Below, piece by piece: positions 11,580-23,559 of a stretch of 64,000 bases of DNA; the stretch's first letter is position 1, and every line of letters starts with the position of its first letter. The stretch comes from Muscardinus avellanarius (taxonomy: Eukaryota > Chordata > Mammalia > Rodentia > Gliridae). Below the pieces are notes generated by a model. The model saw nothing but the letters and a program-made list of their open reading frames with translations, did no database searches and had not been told where the DNA came from. The position numbers and the translations under genes were made by a program. The stretch is taken from contig OY726560.1 of the NCBI GenBank assembly GCA_963383645.1, positions 84,788,593-84,852,592 on the forward strand, given 5' to 3'.

Positions 11580-12680
11580 GTCAGGGCTGGAAATCTGCTC
11601 TCTGAATGCTCTTGAGATATTAGCATAGATAAAAGTATCCTTTAATTTAACCTAAGGTTTAAAAATTTAACCTTCTTCAAGGAATTATTTCCACCAAATA
11701 CTTCTTTTCTCTTTTGGGAAGAGGAATGGGCAGGGTTACTTATTCAATGATTTATTTTAGGATACATGAAATACATTTTCCATGGTTTTCTGAATCATGA
11801 CTTCAACTGAGAGCAGATTTGCTACATCAGTGTCTATGATATCCAGGATATTTTACATATCCAGGGAGTGAATTCCTTTTTTAAAATATGAAGTTGGCAA
11901 GTTGAGGCTGATAATGAGGTTTGTTATCCCTGTCGCCTCCAAAGCCAAAATAACAGAGTATTTCTGCACCTGGGATTAATTTTTAGTTAAAGCATAATTC
12001 TGAAATAAACAAGAGGGGCAGTTTGCTTCCACTCTGAAAAATTTGGTGAAGATTAAGTTATCAGTGAGTCCAGCCAAGCCATATTATCCATGGTTATTCA
12101 ATTGATAGAAATGGTCTCCATTAAATTTTTTCTGTGGGCTGCTAATTGCTATTTTCAGACTACAATTTCTTGCAGATGATTTGTTTGAAGCCATGATTGT
12201 GGCTTCTGATAGATCCTTTGAAATTCAGCCCTTTAATCCTATGCTGTACAAATTGTTTTAAAAGTACTGATCTAATTAAGCAAATTGATGCAAATATCAC
12301 TTGCCAAGACCAAATTCTTCTTGTCTAATGGACAGTCTTTGTTCACATCATAACTTTAATTAAACTCTTAGATTCTGATATGCACAAATGTGTCTCAGTC
12401 ACCCATAGCATTGATGTCCACAAAATTGGAGTGTGTCTAGGTTTCATGGCGTGGTGATTATTCTCTGGATCTTAGGGCTTTAAGCCACCAGTTTATTCCC
12501 TGAACCTTTAAATCATCTGTTATTCCCTGTATCTTAGGGCTTTAGACCATTGGACCATTGGCAGTGTGTTTGTTGAAGCACTGAAAATCTTTTGTCTAAG
12601 GACAGAGATGGTCCAGTGATGTAAAGTTAATGGTTAGAATGATACACCGAGAAATTACTTCAATAGTATTCTTTGTATTC
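11580..12680. promoter_or_regulatory. Repeat-free AT-rich block, possible enhancer
   Basis: The stretch has no SINE, L1 or microsatellite and no good open frame. At 12,273-12,295 a homeodomain core TAATTA lies 9 bp before a perfect octamer ATGCAAAT, a POU/homeodomain-type cluster. Absence of repeats together with clustered AT-rich motifs is typical of conserved non-coding elements, but conservation cannot be tested here. Confidence 0.35.
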
Positions 12681-13560
12681 ATTCAGTATATTTTTGTTTT
12701 AGATGCTGTATTGTTCATTTCCAGAAGTTCTATGAATCTTTATATCTTACTTTCTCATTAAATTATTTTATGTGTTTCTTTAGGTTCTTGAACACAAGAA
12801 AACTAATAATGCAGCTATTTTAGCATTCCTGTCACCGAACTCCATCATCTCTGCTGTTTTTTAGTCTGTTTTGAATTGATTGATCTCCCAGTTATGGATC
12901 ATATTTTTCTTCTTCTTTCTTGCCTGGTAAATTTTGATGGAATGCTGGCCATTCTTCGCCATTGCGAATGCTGCTGGGTTTGGGATTTGGTTGTGTATCC
13001 CTAAATAGTGTCGAGCTTGAATCTAGCATGCAGTTACTTGTGACCAGTTGGATTCTTTCAAAGCTGGCTTTGCAGCTTTGTTAGGAAGAATCTAGAACAG
13101 GCTTTTGTCTGGGGCTAATTTATTCCCTTTCCTAGGGCAATGCTTTCTAAGGATGTTACTCTAATTTTAAGCAGTGATTCCACTCTGGTGGCTGGGACCA
13201 TGGGCTATTTTAGCCCCCCACTTTCTAACTGCCTGCTTTTCTGTATGGGGTAGTTTCCTCTGGTGCAAGAATCAGTAATCAGATGGGGATTTGAGAGGAG
13301 CTCTAAGTCTGTAAATCTTAGGAACTCTGTCTACTCCTTTCTGATCCTGCTCTATGAATTTCACTTACCCTGTCCCCTCAGACTCAGGTCTCTATATTCC
13401 AAGGAAAGCCAGACTCTCAGGGCCCTATTTAGGGTTGCAGAAAGCCCCTCTCCCATGACCACAGTCCTGCATATGTGCTGTCTTTGGTCTGGACATTGTT
13501 GTTTCTTGCGTTTTGGGGGTTTTCTAGTTGTTTGAGTTAGAAAGGCAGTCCAAGTGCTGT
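12680..13560. mobile_element. Probable ancient LINE fragment
   Basis: Blocks such as gcctggtaaattttgatgg, aatgctggccattc and ggggctaatttattcc, in that order, resemble a mammal-wide old L1-type repeat seen widely in placental genomes. It has no intact frame, and its orientation was not decided. Confidence 0.45.
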
Positions 13561-13947
13561 TACTCGATGGTGGTTATAAAAGAGGTTATATGCTTTGTGT
13601 CTGATAATTTGCTTCATGTTCTCAGAGGATGAACTGAGAAGTAACTCAACAGATGCTCTCTGAGCACATGCTGAGAACAGGCATCATGCTCAGCCAAAGG
13701 AGGGGAAGAAGGATCAAAGATTGTGCCGACTTGTTTAACATCTCATTTCAGTGGGAGGCAGAAGAGAAATAGTAACACACAGGCCATGTCAAGGTTGAGC
13801 AAGTAGGTGGGCAGGCCTGAGCATGGCAGGACACCGAAGATAAGCTAGAGCACGGCTGCAGAAGGATGAGTGTGGTGGGGAGGGGGGCCAAGGTGGGGAC
13901 AGAACAGATGGTCCTGGTGGCCCACCAAAGCACTGTAGTACTGTAGT
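13560..13947. other. No gene seen; single-copy DNA
   Basis: The 13,740-13,940 part is purine-rich on the plus strand. No feature was recognised. Confidence 0.5.
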
Positions 13948-14158
13948 AGCCAGGAGTGGTGGTTTATGTCTGTAATACCAGTACTTGGGAGGATGAGACA
14001 GGAGGTTTGCAGATTTGAAGCTAGCCTCAGTAACTCAGTGAGGTCCTCTACAACTTAGTGAGATCCTGTTTAAAAAAAAAAATTAAATAGGGCTGGGGTT
14101 TAGCTCAGAGGTAGAATTCTCCTCAGTTCAAGCCCCAGAACCACAATGAATGAATGAA
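13948..14158 (+). mobile_element. B1-dID SINE
   Basis: Left half from agccaggagtggtggttta, A-rich linker, ID-like half ggctggggtttagctcagag, and a tail turned into (ATGA)n. Confidence 0.88.
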
Positions 14159-14354
14159 CATAAAAAGCACAGTAATGGAAAGTGCCTTCATGGGAGCTAA
14201 GCTTCATGCCTATTCCTTAGTGTGTGCTATAACATTTTACCATCAAGAGAAACATTCAGTATATTTTCAGTGCCATCTGTCAAAAATCCTAGCAATAAGT
14301 TCTAGATTCCTGAAACATCTGTTTTGGAATCTGTGCATGCATGTGCAATAATAT

Positions 14355-14700
14355 GTCCAGGCCCTGACCTCCATGGTGGTGAATGTTAGTTTGTGGGGTA
14401 AAGACACCTTGCAGGTGTGAATTGGCTACGGAGGTTGAGATGAGGGATTATCCAGGGGACTTATCTGGAAAAGAAGGTGGCAGGAGTCCTCCTACTCACA
14501 GGAGAAGGGACATGTTGATGGAAGTAAAGACTGAAGTTTTGTACTCTGAAGATGGAAGAAGGGACCACAAGCCAGGAAGTGCAGTGGCCACTAACACCAA
14601 AAGAGGCAAGGAAACCAGTTCCCAGCCCCCGTAAGGAAGCAGTTACACTGATACCATGACTTTGTCTCATTGAAACTAAATTTGCCACGGAGACCTCATT
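14355..14700 (+). mobile_element. MLT1-like LTR remnant
   Basis: The sequence follows the recalled order of MLT1-type LTRs: acctccatggtggtgaatg, gattatccaggggactta, gggaccacaagccaggaag and gcaaggaaaccagttccc. It is diverged and without internal genes. The overlapping 83- and 75-residue frames are not real genes. Confidence 0.5.
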
Positions 14701-14702
14701 TA

Positions 14703-15222
14703 TCTAAGGTCGTATTTCCAAGTTTCTCTCCAACTTCCACATATGAGTTAAAACATATGATCCTTCCCTTTCTGTGACTGGTTAATCTAACTAAGCACAA
14801 TACTCTCAAATTTCATCCGTTTTACTGCAAATGATATATTGGTGTTATTTTTATGGCTGAGTAGAATTACATTGTGTATATATAGCACAATTTCCTAATC
14901 CATTTGTCTGTTGATGGACACCTAGGCTATTTTCAGTTTGGCTATTGTGAATTGAGCTGTTATAAACATGGAAATGCATGTGTGCCTACAGTAATCTGAT
15001 TTCAATGCCATTGAGAAGATCCCCAAAAGCAGTATGGCTGGGTTGTAGGTGGCTCTATTCACAGTTTTTTAAGGACCTGCTCTACTCATCTCCTTAGTGG
15101 CTATACTAATTTGCAATCCCACCAACAGTGTATAAGAGTTCCTATCGTACCACATTCTGGCCAGCATTTATTGTTGTTTGTATTCTTGATGATTAACTGT
15201 TCTGGATACTTAATGGGATTAA
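14703..15222 (-). mobile_element. L1 3' fragment, reverse
   Basis: The reverse complement covers the end of ORF2. Landmarks are tggctgagtagaattacatt, ccatttgtctgttgatggac and ttgcaatcccaccaacagtg. Frames are broken by substitutions and indels. The unclassified rodent repeat at 15,222 follows directly. Confidence 0.85.
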
Positions 15223-15650
15223 GTTATGTATTAGTTAGCTTTTCATCAGTAACCAAATATCTGGGTTAAAAAAAACTTAAAGGAGGAAAGGATCATTGGG
15301 CTCATGGTTTCAGAGGTTTGTCCATGGTTGGCCAGCTTCAAGGCAAAAACATCATAGTGGCAGGGCATGGTAAAGGAAAGCTGCTCAGTGCAAGGTGGCT
15401 AGAAATAGAGACTGAGAGGAAGGGACAGGGAGCAATGTAGTGCCAGGCTCTGCCCCCAGTGACAGCCTTCTCCAGCCACACCCTACCTGCCTATGTTACC
15501 ACCTAGTATGTCCATTCAAATTAATCCATCAGTGGGTATACACACTAATAATGTTAGGTCCTTGATCCAATTATTTTACTTCTGAGCATTTCGGCACTGC
15601 TAACACATGAGCTTTTCTGGAGGACATCCATATACAAACCATAGCAACTT
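15222..15650 (+). mobile_element. Unclassified rodent repeat, copy 2
   Basis: Begins tgtattagttagcttttcat and ends near catatacaaaccatagcaac. It shares the ctcatggttt block and the aaacatcatagtggcaggg block with the copy at 11,155. This is the fullest copy in the window. Confidence 0.6.
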
Positions 15651-15841
15651 ATTTAATCATCGCCAAACACTGTGGATGGATATTACTATGTTCCTCAATT
15701 TTCAGACACAGAAAGTGAAGCTTACAAGAGTTAAGTACCTCATCCAAGGTAATCCAAATGAGAACTGTTAGAGCTGTTATCGTCTCTGAGGTTCCCTGCC
15801 TCAACAGCCCAAATGAAGAGGCAATCAGAAGTTCTTCTTCA

Positions 15842-15972
15842 GGCATGGTGGCACATGCCTTTAATCCCAGCACTTGGGAGGCTAAAATGGGAGAATTGCA
15901 GGTTCAAGATCAGCCTCAGCAACTTAGTGAGACTCTCAACAACCTAGAAAGACTTTGTTTTAAAAAAGAAAG
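15842..15972 (+). mobile_element. SINE left monomer only
   Basis: A B1-like left half from ggcatggtggcacatgcc to the A-rich linker at about 15,972. The ID-like half is missing, so it is a free left monomer or a truncated copy. Confidence 0.82.
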
Positions 15973-16407
15973 GAACCAATCCATTGCTGATCATCCTGTT
16001 GGATAGATTTTATGTGAAGGTTTAGTAATTCTTAGGTGACCCTGTTGGGACTAAAGTATTCTCTCAGCCTCTCCTCCCCCATAGGCAAATCTCTCTTCTG
16101 AAATTACAGGTGAGATTTTCTAAACTCTGAGTATGTATTATAAGCTTCCACTATTTGAAGCAGGTTGACTTATTACTTGAAATGAAAGAAGATTCAATCA
16201 TATGGACAGCTTATTCCATCAGACACACTAGGAACTCAGGTGTGGAAAAGATTTGACATCCAACTCTACCTGTCTTTTTAGAGAACCATGCCCCTGAAGT
16301 TCTATGCTTAGATAAACAATCATGTGGGTATGTGTTGTCCATTAGAAATAAAATGTGGGCCACAAATATAAACTATAAAGCCACATTAAAAGAAAGGAAA
16401 ATAGAAA
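15973..16407. other. No gene seen; single-copy DNA
   Basis: No repeat, coding frame or RNA gene was recognised. Confidence 0.5.
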
Positions 16408-16618
16408 AGCCGGGCGTGGTGGTGCATGCTTGTAATCCCCATGCTTGGGAGGCTGAGACAGGAGGATCGCACGGGTTCGATGCCAGCCTCAGCTACTTAG
16501 TGAGGCTCTCAGCAACCTAGTGAGAACCTGTTTCCAAATAAAATATAAAAAAAGTCTGGGAGTATAGCCTGGAGGTAGAAAGCCTCTGGGTTCCACCTCC
16601 AGTACCACACACACAAAA
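16408..16618 (+). mobile_element. Young-type B1-dID SINE (intermediate)
   Basis: Starts gccgggcgtggtggtgcatg and has ggtctgggagtatagcctg-type right-half marks, but it keeps the cagcctcagctacttagtg segment, so it is intermediate between subfamilies. Flanking words ggaaaatagaaaa and ggaagatagaaaa (one mismatch) are the target duplication. Confidence 0.9.
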
Positions 16619-17259
16619 AAAGGAAGATAGAAAAACTGTTAAAAATATTTAACCCAGTATAATGAAGCATTAACATTTCAATATCTAATCAGCATAAAAT
16701 TATGGGTGACATCGCTTCTTTATTTATTCTTACCACATCTTTGAAATCCAGGGTATATTTCATACTTATGGTGCACCTGACTTTAACTGAGTTGTAGCTC
16801 AGGTGCCCAACAGCCACATGTACTGCATGCCACCATATTAGATATAGAATGCATCATACATGGGTCATCTGATACACTGGTGTCTACTGTTACCCTGGAA
16901 TTAAGGGGACAAAGAACTTCTCCTGAGCTTTCAGATTTCCAGGAAGGGCTCTATAAGAAATAACATGGTGACCCCAGGCTGTACTTTGCAGTGCCCAATA
17001 TCCTACTTATCCATTATCTGTGTGTTTTGGCCACTAGAGAAAAGAGCCTATTGTCTCTATTGCCTCTGTGAGAGCACCCTTTTCTGCTGCTCATGCAGAA
17101 GTGTCTGCATTTGCAGCACTGGTTATAGCAATGTACGGTCTCCTAGTCCAATCATGATGAGAAGTGGAGTGGTGCATTTTGCTGGATTTTAAGTTTGTTT
17201 TTTTATTGAGTATATTATAGTCATTGAACCTGGCCACTCCAGCGGCAGAACTGGCGGCA

Positions 17260-17261
<2 letters not shown>

Positions 17262-17302
<41 letters not shown>
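17262..17302. repeat. (TG)n microsatellite
   Basis: About twenty pure TG units. No SINE adjoins it. Confidence 0.95.
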
Positions 17303-17304
<2 letters not shown>

Positions 17305-17360
17305 CAATGCACAGCAAAGTGGAAAACAGTTTTCCTAGCTCCAGTGTTTGAGAGCAGCTG

Positions 17361-17375
17361 TAGATAGGGGGCGCT
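17361..17375 (+). promoter_or_regulatory. CTCF-like motif
   Basis: TAGATAGGGGGCGCT matches the core AG-GGGGGCGC of the vertebrate CTCF consensus. This is a motif only; occupancy is unknown. Confidence 0.35.
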
Positions 17376-18455
17376 CCAGGATAAAGGCTTCTCCACTGGG
17401 AGCCCCAGGCCCCCTGTGTGGATCGCTTTGCTCTGCGAGCTGGCTTCATTCCTGGAGCCCTTGTCAATTACTTGCAAGGCCACTGGATTTACTTCCTGTT
17501 GAGAAGTTTCACTCCACCCAGTCTATTTATCTTGCTTTGCAACAAGAGAACTCTGTTTTCAGACCAAGAAAATAATATATCTTTAACTTTATCATTTTTA
17601 CAAAAAGCTTTTCGTCTGTCTCTGAATCGGAATTGAGCATCTGTAAAGTGTTGATCCTAGAGTGAAAGGCAGGATGGAACTAAACATCATTTTCAGCTAA
17701 CTATCTAAAGGGAGAAAAGTAAGCTTCCCTGGAGCAACTCTTGTGTAGTTGAACCTTGGTGTAGTTGAGATTACAAGTGGTTTTCTAGGTATTCCTAATG
17801 CAAAAAACACATCTCATGAAAGATCCTGAAAATTATCAGTTAGAGGGTACTGTTAAAGCATTTTAAGGTTTGAGAGCTCCAGTGACTAGGACATTTTATC
17901 GCTCATGTCAAAGGAGATAAATGTTTCCCAGAACAAAATGGAACACCCAGAGATAGACACAAATTCAAAGGGAAGTTTAAGAATATATTGAGGGACATTT
18001 AAAATTCCTTGGGAAGAGATGTTTGTTTAGATAATGACTGTCTGGATACTTGGATAAAAATAAAATTTGATATTTATCTTGCTTCTTATATTAAAATAAA
18101 TTCTTGCTAGACACAAAATTTATATGTGTTTAAGGCAAAGAAACAGATAGACGGGAGTTGCTTCTGATGTATTTAGGGAGTAACAGGTAAATCAACTGGG
18201 CTACGTGCTGAGAGCAGAATCACTCGCCTTGAATGAGGCAGGTAAATACTTTCATGGTGCAATGTAATTATACATCTTAGTGAGAGTAAAAGTGATACAA
18301 GCAGACATGTATACAGTGCTTGGTGTGGTTTCCTATGTATACACCTGTGCTGCTCCCCACTCCATCCAAATGCATGTTAGTGAGATTGGTAGTGACACCT
18401 ATATGTCTACACAAGAGTATAGACATAAATTCACATGAACAGTTACCTTCCTCAA

Positions 18456-19115
18456 TCTTCATTTTCTCCTATCCATCCTCCTCTCCCGATCTACTTCTAC
18501 TATTCTAATGGTCTCTCTCCTCATTTCTTTGAATTTCCTTTTCTTTCTATTTTTGTTCTAGTTTCCACATATGAAAGAAAACATACAACCAACCCTTGAC
18601 TATACTCATATCGTGTATATGAGTATATACTATATATATACTGGCTGATCTCAATTAGCATAATATTTTCTAGTTTCATCCATTTTTCTGAAAATAACAT
18701 CATTTTGTTCTTCTTTATGGTTGAGCAAAACTGCATTGTGTGTATATATACCACATTTTCTTTATCAATCCATCTGTTGAAAGACACCCTAGGTTAGTTC
18801 CATAATCTGCCAATTGTGAATTGTGGTGCTATAAATATGGGTGTGTATGTATCATTATAGTATTCTAACCTCAGTTCTTCCGGAAAGATACTGGAGGAGT
18901 GGTGTGGCTGGTGATATAGTGGTTCCATTCCTAGTCTTTTTGGAACCTCCTCAGAGATCTCTGTAGTGGTCGTACTAATTTATAATCCTACCAAAGAATT
19001 CCTACTTCCCCACATCCTCACCAGCATTTATTATTATTTGTATTCTTGATGGTTGTCATTCTCAAATGTCAATGTAATTTTGATTTGTATTTCCCTGATT
19101 GCTAATGACAATCTT
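18456..19115 (-). mobile_element. L1 3' fragment, reverse
   Basis: The reverse complement covers the end of ORF2 and part of the 3' region. Landmarks are ttatggttgagcaaaactgc, atcaatccatctgttgaaag and ccccacatcctcaccagcat. Many stops are present. Confidence 0.85.
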
Positions 19116-19903
19116 GAATGCTTAGCTGTTGAGATTGAGTTGAGATTGGGCTGCTGGCCATGGGAAGTTAAGTGTGGAATAGTTCTGGGGAGAGCTGTGG
19201 TCTAGGAAGATGAGCACTCTTTTAACATGTTAGCTGTGCATTGAAGTCTTCTATAGTGTTATAAAGCTCCCAAGTGCACTATTATTTTAATCTCTTAGCT
19301 TTTCTGTGAGAGCCTTTCATTTATCTCAGTGTTTGACATATTAAATGAATGAAACTTGCCTAATGAACATTATCAAAATAAAGTGCTTATTGGTGCTGTT
19401 CCCAGTTTTTCAAAGATCACAGATAACACACATTTTCCTTTTTCACAATAGTCTACTGATTCCTGGAGAGAAAAAAATCTTCTGTTTTTCACCTCACATT
19501 TCTAATGTTTGGTACAATGGCCAACACATCTAACAAATGTCTATGATCCCCTACTGTACCCAGACATGAGGGTGAGTGTAGAGAAGACACTGACAGCATG
19601 TTGAAAGCAGCCCCATCCTCTAGAGATATGCTCATTTAGTAGGGGAGACTGACAGCAAGATGAGAATAGATGAAGGATGGATGGGTTTTGCCATGAGAGC
19701 ATGTGCAGAACTTACTCTGTGCTAGGTTAAGGATCAGAAAACAATTCCTGGAGAAAGAGTTCTTTGTTCTGTGTGCCAGTCATATGGCTCCTTTCTATCA
19801 ATGCCAGTCTTACCATCTCTTTCCTTAGAAGGATCTGCTCTGTAATGTTGGTGCCAGAAATCCCCAATCAAACTTGGCCTTCAGACAATGATCCCTGTTA
19901 GTG

Positions 19904-19924
19904 CCTGCAGGTAGGGGGCACTAG
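19904..19924 (+). promoter_or_regulatory. CTCF-like motif
   Basis: CCTGCAGGTAGGGGGCACTA, with further fit downstream, matches the long CTCF consensus closely. It lies about 60 bp from inverted-repeat arm A. Confidence 0.45.
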
Positions 19925-19985
19925 AGGGAGACTCGCCAGCAGGACAGAGGAGGAGGCTCTTGCTCCTTCCAGTTAGTATGACCTC

Positions 19986-20099
19986 CTAGTGGGCATTAAC
20001 AGCGTTCTTTTCCAGGTTCTATTGAAATTACCCACATATATCCCCTAAGAGATGAAGCATGCTTCTCCTTATGGGTCTCAACTCCATCTCTGTGCTCTC
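19986..20099 (+). repeat. Inverted-repeat arm A (114 bp)
   Basis: Base-by-base comparison shows this stretch is the reverse complement of 22,213-22,326 with one mismatch. It is not part of a SINE, L1 or LTR I can recognise. Confidence 0.95.
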
Positions 20100-20671
20100 C
20101 TCCTCCCCAGGAAGCAGCAACTCAAGGAAGCACCTGACCAGCTAGCCAGTGCCTCCTCTGAGCTTTTCAATGATAAAGGTTTGGCCAGAAAAGCTGCTTT
20201 CCACAGGTCTTATCTCTGGTTATTGCAGCAATTTAGCCCTCTACTCCAGTGCCTGTGAAACATATTCTCTGCATTAAATTCCTTTTGTTAAAACACCTAG
20301 CATGGTTTCTGATTTTAAGATTGCAAGTGTGTGGTTAGCTGTATGAATAGCATAGTGGAAGTGTTCCTGGAAAGGGGAAAAACTAAACATGAGTGGGTGA
20401 CACAATTCTATTTGCATTTTAGAGGGATCCCTCCAGTTTAACTAAGGGGAAGATAAATTGGTGTAGAACATGTTGTCAATAGGAGCTTAATTAGATTAAC
20501 AGACATTCACCATCTTCCACTCATCTGCTTAAGAGGAAGACCCAGAGTTTTTCCTAAATGTCTTCCCTTCACACATAACTCTCTCCAGGGATCTCTTTCT
20601 TGACAATTACGACTTAGTGTGATTGAGGTTTAACACAGCACTAGATGTTTTGCCACAATATTCCCCAGGTG

Positions 20672-21105
20672 TTTTGGTCAGTATTCTGAGTGCTATAATT
20701 CAAAACACCTGGCCACTACAATGCAGAAGAAGGAAGGCTGCTTGTTCACAGTTCTGAAGAATTCAGGGCTTCAGTCCGTGTCAGGCCAAGTTACACAGTG
20801 GAGCCCAGGGCAGAGGATGGTGGGAAGCAGGGCGAGGGAGAGCAGGCTCCACGTTCCCATCACAGAGGCCAGAAGCAGGAGAGGAGCAAGGTGACTCAGG
20901 GACACAAGCACAGTCCCCGAGACTACACTCCTAGGGACCAACCTCCTCGAACCAAACACCGGCTTCCTAGTTTACCAACCAATAAATCCCGTCCAATGAT
21001 ATTATCGACTGATGATATTACAACCCTCATGATTTAATTGTATCAGCTCTCAACATTAATACATGAGCTCTTTAGGGAACATTCTATATGTAAACCATGA
21101 CCCCA
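20672..21105 (+). mobile_element. Unclassified rodent repeat, diverged copy
   Basis: Begins tgttttggtcagtattctga and ends gaacattctatatgtaaacc, echoing the ends of the copies at 11,155 and 15,222. The middle is diverged. Confidence 0.5.
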
Positions 21106-21760
21106 GCCCTGTCCCTAGGTCACAGGTCCTCACACTGTCTTGCATACAATTCATGGGAAGGGTTGCTAACCACACTGGAGCTTCTGACACAGTTGCTCTG
21201 GGGCAAGGTCAAAACTCGCATCTCTGGCAGGTTCCAGGTGATGCTAAAGGTGCTGCTGGTCCAGGGACCACAGTGTGAAGCACCAGTCTATGCAGATACA
21301 CACAGATGGGCCTCAAGAGCTTTCTTCTTGATCCTCTCTGCCCAGGTATTTCTCCCTGCAGCTCATTCTTCAATATTAGTGATATTTTGAAAAAGTGAAT
21401 TGGATCATGTTAACCTCTATAACTCTTCCATTTCCTGTTTTACACCCCCAGGAGTTTCCAGGGCAATTGACAGAAAGACCAAAGTCCCTTTTCAGTGCAC
21501 TCCAGCAGCTCTGCCCTGCACGGTCCTAAGAACTCTGTCTTAGCTCTCTGGCCTCACCATTGCTCTCGGGTCTGCTGGCTTCCTTTCAGCCATTATGGCT
21601 ACAGGTTCTCCTGGGCTCTCTTTCCACCCCAGTCTCCTTCTCTGGGTAGTCCCATGGTTGGTTCCTTACTATCACCCAGGGCTCAGGTCAAATGTTGTCT
21701 ACAAGTACTTCCCCTGACAGAGTTTACTCCCCATCTCAGAATCTGATTTCATTTTCTTTA
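21106..21760. other. No gene seen; single-copy DNA
   Basis: Frames of 71, 97 and 83 codons occur here. None is recognised, and they overlap one another. Confidence 0.5.
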
Positions 21761-21776
21761 TGACACTTACCTCTTA

Positions 21777-22084
21777 ATAAAATTTTTTTTGTGCATCTGG
21801 GGATGGAACCCAGGGGCATTTGACCTCTTAGCTACACCCTGTCCTATTTTTCATTATTTATTTATGTGTTTATTTATTTATTGTGATACTGGGGGTGGAA
21901 CCCAGGGGCTTTTCTACCTCTGGGCTATACTCCCAGACCTATTTTTTATACTTTATTTGGAAACAGGGTCTCACTGAGTTGCTGAGAGCCTCACTAAGTA
22001 GCTGAGGCTGGCTTCAAACCTGTGTGATCCTCCTGTCTCAGCCTCCTAAGCACTGGGATTACACGCATGCGCCATCACGTCCGG
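21777..22084 (-). mobile_element. Trimeric B1-ID-ID SINE, reverse, with target duplication
   Basis: On the minus strand the order is left B1-like half, ID-like unit, AT-rich spacer and second ID-like unit. On the plus strand the units start at ctggggatggaacccagg (21,797) and actgggggtggaacccagg (21,888). A perfect 16-bp direct repeat TGACACTTACCTCTTA brackets the whole at 21,761-21,776 and 22,085-22,100. No separate target duplication is visible around the extra ID unit, so the trimer probably inserted as one piece. Confidence 0.92.
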
Positions 22085-22100
22085 TGACACTTACCTCTTA

Positions 22101-23335
22101 TGCTTATTTGTTCACTTGGTTATCTCTGCTTCCCTCTACTGAATGTAATCTCTATAAAATGATAGACTTAAGTCTCTTTTGGATGGACAAATGTCATCCA
22201 TCTCTGTCCATTGAGAGCACAGAGATGGAGTTGAGACCCACAAGGAGAAGCATGCTTCATCTCTTAGGGGATATATGTGGGTAATTTCAATAGAACCTGG
22301 AAAAGAACGCTGTTAATGCCCACTAGAAGGAGATCTAGGATGTTGTAGCCTCTAATAAATACCAGTTGAATGAACAAAGTACTGTTGTAGGGGAAAAGTA
22401 TCCAAGGAAAAGAGTTAAGTTTACTCATGTGTACCCTAACCTTTTTGGCTTGCCTGGGACTAGAATGAGGGATTCCTGGAATGTGAAGTGTTCAGTGTTG
22501 AAACCAGGAAAGTTCTTGGCAAACCCAAGAGTAGTTTGTCACCCTACTACTTAGACATGTGGACATCCCCCGGCATGGTGTCTTATCCTGGCACCCCCCT
22601 TCTCAGTCCCCTAGCTTCTTTAGCTTCTAAGACCAATTGTAGCATGATAGAACAAGTATGCCCTTGAGAAAGCAGCCTGTACTGATACTGCTTTCATGTA
22701 AGACCAGAAAGTTATTCTAAAGTCCTGTGTTTATCTTCTCCTATGACTTTTCAGGGTAGACCTAATACAAGCCAGGACCAAAATAAGCAACGTAAGAAAA
22801 TAAAATAAAATTGGGGTTGAATGGGAGAAAAAGATCTGAGAGGTAAGGTAGAACACCAGTTTAGTAGGCTCTACCTCAAACCAGAAAATTATGAGTGAAC
22901 ACATTGTATAGCTGTACTAATAATTGTGACGATGAAGGACGACATGGTCTCATTTGGACAGTGTCTCATATGCCTGGTAAGGGGCAAGACTTGATTTTGA
23001 TGAGCTGTTCTTCGCTCTGTTTACAAAGGGTTGAGCTCGTCCCCTTTGTGCCTGGTTTCACACACCCTGGCTACCTTCAGTACAGTCTGTCACTTTTTCC
23101 TTAGACAATAGGTGTGTGGGCCACAGGAATATGTACTTCTTCCAGGATCTGGCAAAAGAAGGCTTTAGCTTAGTAAACAAATAGATCAATAAACAAATAA
23201 GTACATTGCATGAATGCAGGGTTCTCTTCAAAGTTTGTGTCCATGCTTCATTTAAGAAAACATGTTATTTTATTCAGTTAAAGAAATGCAGAAATGTTGT
23301 CTGAGCCATTTTTTCTACCCATACTCTCAATAATA
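22101..23335. other. No gene seen; single-copy DNA
   Basis: Holds inverted-repeat arm B. Small frames at 22,366-22,554 and 22,895-23,104 are unsupported. Confidence 0.5.
22213..22326 (-). repeat. Inverted-repeat arm B (114 bp)
   Basis: Reverse complement of 19,986-20,099 with one difference (acccacaa here against acccataa expected). Flanking bases on both sides do not match, so both boundaries are abrupt. Confidence 0.95.
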
Positions 23336-23348
23336 AAAAAATAGATTA

Positions 23349-23545
23349 AGCCAGGCTCGGTGGCGCACGCTTGTAATCCCCGTGCTTGGGAAGCAGAGAC
23401 AGGAGGATCGTGCAGGCTCGAAGCCAGCCGTGCTGGTGTAAGAGACCCTGTTTCAAAAATATAAAATAGGTCTGGGAGTGTAGCCCGGAGGTAGAAGGGC
23501 TTCCAGGAACCCCAGTACCACCAAAAAATAAAAAAATAAAAATAA
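23349..23545 (+). mobile_element. Young-subfamily B1-dID SINE
   Basis: Left half gtggcgcacgcttgtaatcc, segment agccagccgtgctggtgtaa and right half gtctgggagtgtagcccgg, followed by an A-rich (AAAAATA)n tail. Flanks aaaaatagattaa and aaaaatatagattaa are a near-perfect target duplication. Confidence 0.94.
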
Positions 23546-23559
23546 AAATATAGATTAAC

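Larger units (their letters stand above)
16625..18455. other. No gene seen; single-copy DNA with microsatellite and CTCF-like site
   Basis: Two 72-92 codon frames at 17,189-17,636 run through the TG repeat or are unsupported. There are no repeat families I can name outside the listed microsatellite. Confidence 0.5.
19116..20671. other. No gene seen; single-copy DNA
   Basis: Contains the CTCF-like site at 19,904 and inverted-repeat arm A at 19,986. A 68-codon frame at 20,052-20,258 starts inside the arm and is not recognised. Confidence 0.5.
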
